A stretch of 64,000 nucleotides of DNA, taken from assembly GCF_005938215.1 (NCBI RefSeq), contig NZ_VCPD01000006.1, positions 62,001 through 126,000 of the forward strand, read 5' to 3'. A model generated the notes under the pieces. It did no database searches, was not told where the DNA came from, and saw only the letters and a list, made by a program, of their open reading frames with translations. Made by a program: the position numbers and the translations under genes. Shown one piece after another: positions 1-7,691 of the stretch (position 1 is the stretch's first letter; every line of letters starts with the position of its first letter). Source of the stretch: Ruegeria sediminis (GTDB lineage Bacteria > Pseudomonadota > Alphaproteobacteria > Rhodobacterales > Rhodobacteraceae).

Positions 1-261
1 GCCGTAGGAAGGCATCACCACCAGCATGTCTCCCGCCGCGTTGCTGAGCGTGTCATGCGGCGAAACCTGCAGGCCCGAGGATGACGTGACCGGACCTGCG
101 GTCAGGGACAGGAACTGCCAGCGATAAAGCGCGCGGGCTGACAGGGTGTTGGCCGCCCGCATCGGCTCGACCGTGTTGGCGAGGCAATGGTTGGAAAACC
201 CGTCGAACAGCAGTACGCCGAAATGTTGCGTTGCAGAGTATGATTTCGTCCATTCTTGCAC
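1..261 (-). CDS. GlxA-family AraC-type transcriptional regulator, 5' part (runs off the left edge)
   Basis: The first 87 codons are visible, from a GTG at 261 to the window edge. They read as the start of a DJ-1/PfpI-like domain: a hydrophobic strand (FGVLLFDGF), then SNHCLANTVEPMRAAN, the pattern found in regulators such as GbdR and CdhR, which pair this domain with a C-terminal AraC helix-turn-helix. The helix-turn-helix lies outside the window, so the AraC part is inferred from family architecture. The gene is divergent from the acyl-CoA dehydrogenase/ligase/CaiD operon at 340-4342, so a role as regulator of quaternary-amine (carnitine or betaine) catabolism is a reasonable inference. The start is uncertain because no strong ribosome binding site precedes the GTG; an in-frame stop lies just upstream. 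Confidence 0.72.
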   Translation of the reverse strand, partial: MQEWTKSYSATQHFGVLLFDGFSNHCLANTVEPMRAANTLSARALYRWQFLSLTAGPVTSSSGLQVSPHDTLSNAAGDMLVVMPSYG

Positions 262-339
262 GAAGAATATCTAACCCTGCATGATCCAGTACGCAAGACC
301 CGCAAGTGTAGGCGCAACGCCGGCATGTGGAGAACAGCA

Positions 340-1500
340 ATGCAATACGGACTGTCCGAAGAACAGGAAATGATCGTCTCGACCGTCCGCAGTTTCGTGG
401 AGAAAGAGATCTATCCGCACGAGGAATTGGTGGAACGCACTGGCGAAGTGCCCAAGGAGATTGCCGATGAGATCAAGCGCAAGACGATCGCGCTTGGCTT
501 CTACGCCTGCAACTTTCCGGAAAGCGTGGGCTGCGCCGGTCTGAACCACCTGGAATTCGCCCTGGTCGAGCGGGAACTAGGGCGCGGATCGATGGCGCTG
601 AACCACTTTTTCGGACGGCCGCAGAACATCCTGATGGCCTGCGCGGGTGATCAGGTCGAACGCTACCTGATGCCCGCCGTGCGCGGCGAAAAGATGGACG
701 CGCTGGCCATGACCGAACCCGGCGCGGGGTCGGACGTGCGCGGCATGAAATGCTCGGCCGTGCGCGACGGCGGCGACTGGGTGGTGAACGGCACCAAGCA
801 TTTCATCTCGGGCGCCGAACATGCCGATTTCATCATCGTGTTCATCGCGACGGGCGAGGATCAGACGCCGAAAGGCCCCAAGAAGCGGATCACCGCGTTT
901 CTGGTGGATCGGGGCACGCCGGGTTTCACCATCCGCAACGGCTACAAATCCGTCAGCCATCGCGGCTACAAGAACATGATCCTGGAATTCGACGACTGCC
1001 GCCTGCCGGATGCGCAGGTGCTGGGGCAGGTCGACGGCGGGTTCGAGGTCATGAACACCTGGCTCTATGCAACGCGGATCACGGTCGCGGCGATGTGCGT
1101 CGGCCGGGCGCGGCGGGCGTTCGATTACGCCCTGGACTATGCGGCCACGCGCGAGCAGTTCGGCCAGAAGATCGGTAAATTCCAAGGTGTTTCTTTCCAG
1201 ATCGCCGACATGATCACCGAAATCGACGCCGCCGACCTGCTGACATTGGCTGCAGCGGACCGGCTGGACAAGGGCCTGCCCGCCAATCGCGAGATCGCAT
1301 CGGCCAAGCTTTATGCCTCTGAAATGTTGGCGCGCGTGACCGATGCGGCGATTCAGGTGCATGGCGGCATGGGGTTGATGGACGACTATCCGCTGGAGCG
1401 GTTCTGGCGCGATGCCCGGGTCGAACGGATCTGGGACGGAACGTCCGAGATCCAGCGCCACATCATCAGCCGCGACTTGCTGCGGGCAATGGGCGCATGA
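340..1500 (+). CDS. acyl-CoA dehydrogenase (possible betainyl/crotonobetainyl-CoA type)
   Basis: A 386-residue FAD-dependent acyl-CoA dehydrogenase. The substrate-binding signature TEPGAGSDV is at 125-133, the middle beta-domain follows, and the C-terminal helical domain has TREQFGQKIGKFQ and ends in FWRDARVERIWDGTSEIQ. The residue usually supplied by the catalytic Glu in short/medium-chain enzymes (YEGT) is Asp366 here (WDGT); CaiA also departs from Glu at this site, so the base may lie elsewhere. The ATG at 340 was chosen because GGAGA sits about six bases upstream; a longer reading from 256 or 325 has no better support. It overlaps the next gene by ATGA and lies with a CaiD homologue, suggesting oxidation of a C4 betainyl-CoA. 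The substrate is inferred. Confidence 0.9.
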   Translation: MQYGLSEEQEMIVSTVRSFVEKEIYPHEELVERTGEVPKEIADEIKRKTIALGFYACNFPESVGCAGLNHLEFALVERELGRGSMALNHFFGRPQNILMACAGDQVERYLMPAVRGEKMDALAMTEPGAGSDVRGMKCSAVRDGGDWVVNGTKHFISGAEHADFIIVFIATGEDQTPKGPKKRITAFLVDRGTPGFTIRNGYKSVSHRGYKNMILEFDDCRLPDAQVLGQVDGGFEVMNTWLYATRITVAAMCVGRARRAFDYALDYAATREQFGQKIGKFQGVSFQIADMITEIDAADLLTLAAADRLDKGLPANREIASAKLYASEMLARVTDAAIQVHGGMGLMDDYPLERFWRDARVERIWDGTSEIQRHIISRDLLRAMGA

Positions 1501-3566
1501 ACGTGTCGTCGGATCTGCCGGACGCTGCAGCGGTTTCATTGCAAGACAAGTCCGGCGCCTTGAAGCGGCTGCTGGGGTTCCGGTCGCTGGCGGTGATCGG
1601 CGGCGGCGCGTGGTGTGCCGAGGTGATCCGGCAAGTGCGCAAACTCGGCTTCACGGGACCGGTCTGGCCGGTGCATCCGAGGGCGCAGGAAATCGCCGGC
1701 GAAAGGGTCTATGCCACGATCGAAGACCTTCCCGACGCGCCCGATGCGGGTTTTGTCGGCATCAACCGGCGCGCCACGGTCGAGGCGGTTGCCGCCTTGT
1801 CGCGTGCGGGCGCGGGCGGAGCGGTCTGTTTCGCATCGGGCTTTACCGAGGCCCGGGCCGAGGATGCCGACGGGGCGGATCTGCAGGCGCAACTGGTGGC
1901 GGCGGCGGGCGACATGCCGATCCTGGGCCCTAACTGCTACGGGTTCGTCAATGCGCTGGACCAGGTGGCGATCTGGCCGGACCAGCACGGCATGCGCCCG
2001 GTCGAAAGCGGCGTGGCCATACTGACCCAAAGCTCGAACATCGCCATCAACATGACGATGCAGCGCCGCGCGCTGCCGTTGGCGTTCATGTTGACCTGCG
2101 GAAACCAGGCCCAGACGCATCAGGCCGAGATTGCCATGGCATTGTTGGAGGATCCCCGGATCACCGCCGTTGGGGTGCATATCGAAGGGTTCGGCGACCT
2201 CCGCAAATGGGAGGCGCTGGCCGCGCGGGCGCGGGCGCGTGATGTTCCGATCGTGGCGCTCAAGATGGGCCGTTCAGAGCAGGCGCAGGCGGCGACGATC
2301 TCGCATACCGCCTCGCTCGCGGGAGGTGACGCCGGGGCGCAGGCGTTTCTGGACCGTTTGGGGATCGCACGGCTAGGGGATGTGCCGAGTTTCCTGGAGA
2401 CACTCAAGCTGTTGCACGTCGCGGGCCGGTTGGAGGGCAATGGCCTTGGCATGATCAGTTGCTCCGGCGGCGAAGCGAGCCTGGCGGCGGACATGGCGAT
2501 GGGACGCGATCTGCGCTTCCCGCCGCTGACCGCAGTCCAGCGCGGCGACCTGAGAGCGGCGCTTGGGCCGATGGTGGCCTTGGCCAATCCGCTCGATTAT
2601 CACACCTATATCTGGCGGGACACGGCCGCGATGACACGCGCCTGGAAAGGCATGACCGGGTCACATGTGGCTCTAACACTGTCCATTGTGGACTATCCGC
2701 ACACGGATGCCACCGATTGGGAATGCGCCACGCAAGCGGCGCTGAACTGCGCGCAGGAATCCGGAAGACCCTTTGCCGTGGTGGCCACCTTGCCCGAATT
2801 GATGCCCGACGTCGTCGCCCGGCAGCTGATCGCGGGAGGCGTGATCCCCTTCGCCGGTCTGCACGAGGCGCTGGCGGCCGCCGAGGCAGCCGCACGCCCT
2901 TTGCCGGCACCGGCCGATCCGGTTCTGCTGCCGGGAAATGGCGAGGCCGACACCACTCTGACCGAGGCCGAGGCGAAGGAAGCGCTTGCCGAATTCGGAG
3001 TGAAGGTTCCGCGCAGCGTGACCGTTCGTGCCAATCAGGCGGAAACGGCGGTCCGCCACCTGACCGGTCCCTTTGCGGTCAAGGGTGTCGGTCTTGCGCA
3101 CAAGTCCGAACATGGCGCGGTGCTGCTGGACGTAAGCGCGCGGGATATCGGAGAGGCCGCGCGGCAGGTGGGTACCGAGGAGGTATTGATCGAGGAAATG
3201 GCAACCGGCGGCGTTGCGGAACTGCTGGTCGGCGTCACGCGCGATCCGGCGCATGGATTCGTGCTGACGCTCGGTGCCGGTGGCGTCCTGACCGAGATCC
3301 TGCGCGACACCGTTTCGCTGCTGATTCCCTCGGACCGCGACGCGATGCGCGCGGCCTTGGGCAAACTGGCATGTGCGCCTCTGCTGTCAGGGTATCGCGG
3401 CAAGCCCGGTGCGGATATCGAAGCGGTTCTCGACGCCGCCGAGGCGGTTCAGGCCTATGTGATTGCCAATGCCGGGACCATCAGCGAAGTTGAAATAAAC
3501 CCACTCATTTGCACCGCCGGCGGAGCGGTCGCTGTGGACGCCCTCATCCGAAAGGCAAGCTCATGA
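1497..3566 (+). CDS. ADP-forming acyl-CoA synthetase family (fused alpha/beta acetate-CoA ligase type)
   Basis: A 689-residue protein with the fused NDP-forming acyl-CoA synthetase architecture. An N-terminal CoA-binding Rossmann domain (about 25-135, SLAVIGGGAW) is followed by two succinyl-CoA-ligase-like domains, including SHTASLAG near 265-272 and a CSGGEAS motif near 322. A C-terminal ATP-grasp domain (about 480-689) contains FAVKGVGLAHKSEHGAV. The family couples acyl-CoA formation or breakdown to ADP/ATP through a phosphohistidine. It starts inside the stop of the dehydrogenase (ATGA) and its stop overlaps the start of caiD, so the three are translationally coupled. I infer that it activates the carnitine-like or betaine-like acid to its CoA ester, a job done by AMP-forming CaiC in enterobacteria. 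Relatives annotated as acetate or pimeloyl ligases cannot be excluded. Confidence 0.88.
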   Translation: MNVSSDLPDAAAVSLQDKSGALKRLLGFRSLAVIGGGAWCAEVIRQVRKLGFTGPVWPVHPRAQEIAGERVYATIEDLPDAPDAGFVGINRRATVEAVAALSRAGAGGAVCFASGFTEARAEDADGADLQAQLVAAAGDMPILGPNCYGFVNALDQVAIWPDQHGMRPVESGVAILTQSSNIAINMTMQRRALPLAFMLTCGNQAQTHQAEIAMALLEDPRITAVGVHIEGFGDLRKWEALAARARARDVPIVALKMGRSEQAQAATISHTASLAGGDAGAQAFLDRLGIARLGDVPSFLETLKLLHVAGRLEGNGLGMISCSGGEASLAADMAMGRDLRFPPLTAVQRGDLRAALGPMVALANPLDYHTYIWRDTAAMTRAWKGMTGSHVALTLSIVDYPHTDATDWECATQAALNCAQESGRPFAVVATLPELMPDVVARQLIAGGVIPFAGLHEALAAAEAAARPLPAPADPVLLPGNGEADTTLTEAEAKEALAEFGVKVPRSVTVRANQAETAVRHLTGPFAVKGVGLAHKSEHGAVLLDVSARDIGEAARQVGTEEVLIEEMATGGVAELLVGVTRDPAHGFVLTLGAGGVLTEILRDTVSLLIPSDRDAMRAALGKLACAPLLSGYRGKPGADIEAVLDAAEAVQAYVIANAGTISEVEINPLICTAGGAVAVDALIRKASS

Positions 3567-4342
3567 ATCCAGTCAAGACCAAGCGCGACGGCGCCATCCT
3601 GCAGGTTACCCTGGATCGACCCAAGGCGAACGCGATCGATCTGGCGACGAGCCGGATCATGGGCGAGGTGTTCCGGGATTTCCGCGATGATCCGGACCTG
3701 CGGGTTGCGATCCTGACCGGCGGCGGCGAAAAGTTCTTCTGCCCCGGCTGGGACCTGAAGGCCGCCGCCGACGGTGACGCAGTAGACGGCGACTATGGCG
3801 TCGGCGGTTTCGGCGGGTTGCAGGAGTTGCGGGACATGAACAAGCCCGTCATCGCCGCGGTCAACGGCATTGCCTGCGGCGGCGGGCTGGAGCTGGCGCT
3901 GAGCGCGGACATGATACTGGCGGCAGACCACGCGACCTTCGCCCTGCCCGAAATCCGGTCCGGCACCGTTGCGGATGCTGCCAGCGTCAAGCTGCCCAAG
4001 CGCATTCCCTATCACATCGCCATGGAGCTGCTGTTGACCGGACGCTGGTTTGATGCCGAGGAGGCGCATCGCTGGGGGTTGGTGAACGAGATCGTGCCGG
4101 CGGGCCAGTTGCTGGACCGCGCGTGGGAACTGGCGCGGCTTCTGGCGAGCGGTCCGCCGCTGGTCTATGCCGCGATCAAGGAGATTGTGCGCGAGGCGGA
4201 GGATTCCAGTTTCCAGGACACCATGAACCGCATCACCAAGCGGCAATTGCGGACCGTGGACGTGCTGTACGGCTCAGAGGACAACCTGGAAGGCGCACGC
4301 GCCTTTGCCGAAAAGCGCGATCCGGTCTGGAAAGGGCGATGA
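3563..4342 (+). CDS. caiD: carnitinyl-CoA dehydratase (crotonase family)
   Basis: A 259-residue enoyl-CoA hydratase/isomerase family protein strikingly like enterobacterial CaiD, which has about 261 residues. Shared stretches recalled from CaiD include LDRPKANAID near the N-terminus, GEKFF..GWDLKAAA, NKPVIAAVNGIACGGGLELAL around the oxyanion hole, and the identical ending FAEKRDPVWKGR. CaiD interconverts L-carnitinyl-CoA and crotonobetainyl-CoA. The start ATG at 3563 overlaps the ligase stop (ATGA). Together with the ligase, the dehydrogenase and the divergent GlxA-type regulator this suggests an aerobic carnitine or gamma-butyrobetaine pathway. No CaiB-type CoA-transferase is in the window. 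Confidence 0.88.
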   Translation: MNPVKTKRDGAILQVTLDRPKANAIDLATSRIMGEVFRDFRDDPDLRVAILTGGGEKFFCPGWDLKAAADGDAVDGDYGVGGFGGLQELRDMNKPVIAAVNGIACGGGLELALSADMILAADHATFALPEIRSGTVADAASVKLPKRIPYHIAMELLLTGRWFDAEEAHRWGLVNEIVPAGQLLDRAWELARLLASGPPLVYAAIKEIVREAEDSSFQDTMNRITKRQLRTVDVLYGSEDNLEGARAFAEKRDPVWKGR

Positions 4343-4364
4343 CCGCGCTGATGTCGGGTTTCGG

Positions 4365-4997
4365 TCAGCCCTTTTCGAAAAGCACGATATAGGCGGTGTC
4401 GTCCTTGTTGGGGCCTGCGGCGAGATCGCCGTAGATGCGCACTTCGTACAGCTTCAGGTTCTCGATCTGGCCGTTTTCCAACTGCCGGAACGCCTCGGCA
4501 AAGCCCATCGTTTCGTAGTGCCTGGTATTGATCGACAGGGCGAATTGCGCGCCGTGGCGCGCGACGCGGATCAGGGCAGGCAGCGCCTCGGGGCCCAGGT
4601 GTCCGTGCGTGAAGGTGCCCGAGGACACGACGCCGGAATAGCTGTCGGGTGGAGTCGGGATGCCCTGATTCAGATCAGCCTCGATGGCGTCGCGATAGAT
4701 GTCCTTTCGCATGGCCTCGGCCAGCATCTCGGGGCTGATGTCGGTGGCGTCGATCGGTCCGACACCCAAACCGGCAAGAACCGCGCCGCACAGCCCGGTT
4801 CCCGCGCCGACATCCAGGACCGGACCCTGCCCTCCGGCGGCGACGAAGGCGCGGGCGGTGTGGATGTGCAACTGGTAATCCTCGAGGGCCGCGAAACTCT
4901 CGTCATAGTCTCCCGCCCACTCGGCATAGAGCCTCTTGTGGTCTTCGGGGGATTCCAACGCATAGGCGGCGTGCAGGTTCGGTTTCTTGGCGCTCAT
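4365..4997 (-). CDS. class I SAM-dependent methyltransferase
   Basis: A 210-residue methyltransferase with motif I VLDVGAGTGLCG near residues 60-71, the acidic post-I motif IDATDISPEML, and a later FTHGHLGPEAL segment typical of small Williams-Beuren-like methyltransferases. The early segment YAEWAGDYDESF is common in these enzymes. The substrate cannot be told. The ATG at 4997 has GGAGG only one base upstream, unusually close; a TTG twelve codons upstream (5033) is an alternative start. The gene converges with caiD and is divergent from the epimerase-like gene, whose start lies about 90 bases away. Confidence 0.85.
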   Translation of the reverse strand: MSAKKPNLHAAYALESPEDHKRLYAEWAGDYDESFAALEDYQLHIHTARAFVAAGGQGPVLDVGAGTGLCGAVLAGLGVGPIDATDISPEMLAEAMRKDIYRDAIEADLNQGIPTPPDSYSGVVSSGTFTHGHLGPEALPALIRVARHGAQFALSINTRHYETMGFAEAFRQLENGQIENLKLYEVRIYGDLAAGPNKDDTAYIVLFEKG

Positions 4998-5085
4998 GCC
5001 TCCATCAAAGGGCCAAGCGGGGATTCGAATCAAGTGCGTCGATGCGGCGCTTGCATTGGCGCCCGGCGGCGATCATCAAGATGCC

Positions 5086-5931
5086 ATGACAGGCACACTT
5101 CTTTCCTTCGGACACGGGTATTCGGCACGGGCGCTTTCGCGCGTCCTGTCGCCGCGCGGTTGGCGGATCATCGGAACGACGCGCAATCGGGAACAGCTGG
5201 ACGAGATCCGCGCCTCGGGGGCGGAACCGCTCTTGTGGCCGGGCGAGGCGCCGACGCTGGACGGCGTCACCCATATGCTGATTTCGACCGCGCCGGATTC
5301 TGAGGGCGATCCGGTTCTGGCCGCGCTGGGCGACGAGATTTCGGCCCGCGCGGGACAGCTCCAATGGGTCGGATACCTTTCGACCACGGCCGTCTACGGG
5401 GATCACGACGGCGGATGGGTGGACGAATCCACGCCGCCCGCGCCGACCGCCAAGCGCGGCCGTTGGCGGGTCAAGGCCGAAGAACAATGGGCGGCCATCC
5501 CCGGCCTGCCTCTGCATATCTTCCGTCTGGCCGGGATCTACGGGCCGGGGCGGGGGCCATTTGCCAAGCTGCGGGGCGGCGCGTTGCGGAGAATTATCAA
5601 GCCTGGTCAAGTGTTTAGCCGCATTCATGTGGATGACATCGCGCAGGTTCTGGCCGCCTCGATGGCGCGGCCCGATCCCGGAGCGATCTACAATGTCTGC
5701 GACGACGAGCCGGTGCCGCCGCAGGACGTGATCGGCTATGCGGCCGAGCTGCAGGGCCTGCCGCTGCCGCCCGCCGTGCCGTTCGACGAGGCCGAAATGA
5801 CCCCGATGGCGCGCAGTTTCTACATGGAAAACAAGCGGGTACGGAACGACCGGATCAAGCAGGAACTGGGGGTCAAGCTGATCTATCCGAACTACCGGGT
5901 GGGTCTTGAGGCGCTGGCGGGCCAACTCTGA
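5086..5931 (+). CDS. NAD(P)-dependent SDR/epimerase-like protein (YeeZ-type)
   Basis: A 281-residue atypical extended short-chain dehydrogenase. The N-terminal Rossmann motif is LLSFGHGYSARAL, later followed by LSTTAVYGDHDG (the Ser/Tyr region, although YxxxK is not evident), FRLAGIYGPGRGP, and a C-terminal IHVDDIAQVLAAS plus YNVCDDEPV segment typical of sugar epimerase relatives. The start at 5086 lacks a strong ribosome binding site. It is divergently arranged with the methyltransferase. The specific substrate is unknown. Confidence 0.83.
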   Translation: MTGTLLSFGHGYSARALSRVLSPRGWRIIGTTRNREQLDEIRASGAEPLLWPGEAPTLDGVTHMLISTAPDSEGDPVLAALGDEISARAGQLQWVGYLSTTAVYGDHDGGWVDESTPPAPTAKRGRWRVKAEEQWAAIPGLPLHIFRLAGIYGPGRGPFAKLRGGALRRIIKPGQVFSRIHVDDIAQVLAASMARPDPGAIYNVCDDEPVPPQDVIGYAAELQGLPLPPAVPFDEAEMTPMARSFYMENKRVRNDRIKQELGVKLIYPNYRVGLEALAGQL

Positions 5932-6299
5932 CCGCTTGAAATCCGGGGGACCGGAGCGGAGCCGCCGGTCCCCGATTACCGGCGCGTTGTCCGTTTTGTA
6001 CAGGATGCCAGATGGGTATGTGTTGTTTTGTACATGTCCCGACGGGGTGAACTTCGGGACCTTCGCGCCGACCTTCCCCGCGCCCGGCGCCTTAGCGACG
6101 CTGATTTCCGGTCGGGTGGGGCAGTCGACAATCGAAACACCGCGACGGCCGGTTCGAACTTGGAGCAGTAGTCGTTTCAATGCTGTTGGGGTTCTCTGCC
6201 AACCGGCATTGCCAGGAATGTCTGTCTCAGATGGCGGACGGTTTCCAGCCAAAGGCAAACGTATCAACACAGCCCCGGTCTCGCAGTGCGCAAGACACG
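5932..6299. other. intergenic region with hairpin and a 10-bp direct repeat
   Basis: About 370 bases between the epimerase-like gene and the LysR gene, without a convincing gene. A GGGGACCGG / CCGGTCCCC inverted repeat (5946-5973) could end transcription of the upstream gene but lacks a T-run. The 10-mer GTTTTGTACA occurs twice (5993-6002 and 6025-6034). The rest shows nothing I can name. Confidence 0.5.
5993..6034. repeat. direct repeat of GTTTTGTACA, 32-bp period
   Basis: Two identical 10-mers start at 5993 and 6025, each containing the palindromic core TGTACA. The 32-bp spacing is about three helical turns, placing both on the same face of the DNA, as for tandem repressor sites. No adjacent downstream start codon explains it. 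Confidence 0.45.
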
Positions 6300-7187
6300 C
6301 TACCGCAGAGCTTCTCTCAGAAAATCGATGAAAACGCGGACCCGAGCGGGCATCAAGGTTCGATGCGCATACAGCGCATAGACGCCCTGTTCGACGGTCT
6401 GGCAATCGGGAAGCAATCGGATGAGCCGCCCGGCCTCAAGTTCAGGCGCGGCCACGTATTCGTGCATCAGGGCACAATTGTCGCCGCGCAAGACCGCCCA
6501 AAACTGCGCCCTGTACCCATCGACGCAATAGTGATTGGGCAAGAGGAAATCGACCTCGCCTTGGGGCGTGGAGAGCTTTTGCACGTGACCCCAGCTGCCG
6601 GTGGCCAGCTTGACCATCGGGCGACCCTTCAGATCATTCAGCGTTTTCGGCAGACCGTACTTATCCACGTGTTTCGGTGTGGCGACAAATATCATACGAA
6701 AGCTGCAGATACGTGTGGCGGTCAGGGACGAGTCGGGGAGGTGACCGGCGCCGACCCGCAATGCAACATCCACGTGTTCCTCGATCAGATCGACCGAACG
6801 GCTACCGAGGCGCAGGTCGATCGAGACATTGGGAAAACGCCGCTGGAACTCAGGCAAGACCGGGGCCAGCATCTCGCTTCCGAAAGCGACTGCGCTGGTA
6901 ACGACCAGATTGCCGCTGGGATTGAAGTGCTGATCCTCCGCAACATCCCGAAGCGCCTCGATTTCATGCAGTATCGCCTCGCTTCGTTGCAGAAAGCTCT
7001 TGCCCTCGGGCGTCAGGGCAAGACTTCTGGTACTCCGGTTGAAAATCCGGACGCCAAGGTTGGTTTCAAGCTCGCCGACAATGCGGGTAACGGATGGTGC
7101 GGACAGGTTCATGGCCCGCGCTGCGCGTGCAAAACTTCCATGGTAGGAGATTTCAGCGACGGCGCGCATCGCTTTCAGCATATCCAT
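6300..7187 (-). CDS. LysR-family transcriptional regulator
   Basis: A 295-residue LTTR. The N-terminal helix-turn-helix reads GSFARAARAMNLSAPSVTRIVGELE followed by LGVRIFNRSTRSLALTPEG. The C-terminal effector domain ends in a YALYAHRTLMPARVRVFIDFL motif typical of the subgroup that includes DsdC/AaeR-like regulators. ATG 7187 was chosen since LTTRs normally start a few residues before the helix-turn-helix; the longer reading from a TTG at 7232 adds 15 atypical residues. It is divergent from a small ORF at 7313, with a TTGAATTCAA palindrome between them. The regulated pathway cannot be identified. Confidence 0.9.
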   Translation of the reverse strand: MDMLKAMRAVAEISYHGSFARAARAMNLSAPSVTRIVGELETNLGVRIFNRSTRSLALTPEGKSFLQRSEAILHEIEALRDVAEDQHFNPSGNLVVTSAVAFGSEMLAPVLPEFQRRFPNVSIDLRLGSRSVDLIEEHVDVALRVGAGHLPDSSLTATRICSFRMIFVATPKHVDKYGLPKTLNDLKGRPMVKLATGSWGHVQKLSTPQGEVDFLLPNHYCVDGYRAQFWAVLRGDNCALMHEYVAAPELEAGRLIRLLPDCQTVEQGVYALYAHRTLMPARVRVFIDFLREALR

Positions 7188-7222
7188 ACGCTTCGCTGTT
7201 CTGTTTTTTGGAATAGTCAATG

Positions 7223-7232
7223 TTGAATTCAA
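7223..7232. promoter_or_regulatory. palindrome TTGAATTCAA in the LysR divergent promoter region
   Basis: A perfect 10-bp palindrome lies 36 bases upstream of the chosen LysR start, in an AT-rich stretch between two divergent genes. LTTRs typically bind there to control themselves and a neighbour. Assignment as the operator is inference. Confidence 0.35.
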
Positions 7233-7312
7233 TTATTCTTCAGAAAAAGGGAATTGTCCATAGTGGTTCCAGTACCCATGAGGTCGCAAACCAAGAACCC
7301 GAGGAAACCCAA

Positions 7313-7582
7313 ATGTTTGATCATCAATCGTTTCATCAGATCACACAAACCCATGAGACGCCGCCGCATCTTCGCGCCGACTTGATGCGGTGCGAGCATA
7401 TCGAACGCCTGCGCCGCCGCGATGCTGAACAGCGGGCCAGAGTTTGGCGGGATGTTTGGCAGAACATCACGCTCGTGGCTGAAAGGCTCGCGGCGACTAC
7501 CGGAACCGCGCTCGTCCGCTGGGTCGAGGACCGCAAGCTGGGGCAACGTGCGGACGACACGTCAATTGGACGCAGGGCGTGA
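7313..7582 (+). CDS. small hypothetical protein
   Basis: An 89-residue ORF beginning at ATG 7313 with GAGGAA about six bases upstream. The protein is charged, with an Arg/Glu/Asp-rich amphipathic middle (ERLRRRDAEQRARVWRDV), no signal peptide and no membrane segment. Such short arginine-rich proteins are frequent and poorly annotated in Rhodobacterales. It is divergent from the LysR gene, which could regulate it. It may not be a real gene; the ribosome binding site and position support it, but I recognise no family. Confidence 0.45.
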   Translation: MFDHQSFHQITQTHETPPHLRADLMRCEHIERLRRRDAEQRARVWRDVWQNITLVAERLAATTGTALVRWVEDRKLGQRADDTSIGRRA

Positions 7583-7691
7583 CCGCTCAGACCAGTTTCG
7601 CGGATTTTGACGGCCCAAACTTGCAGAACTTTCGGATGCGGCGCCGCGGCTGGTGCCCGAAACGACCCGCACTTGAACCCCCGACCGCGCC

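Noticed and set aside
53-340. 95-codon minus-strand frame at the left edge
   Set aside because: A different minus-strand frame (1-261) gives the recognisable GlxA-type sequence; the 95-codon frame is its shadow.
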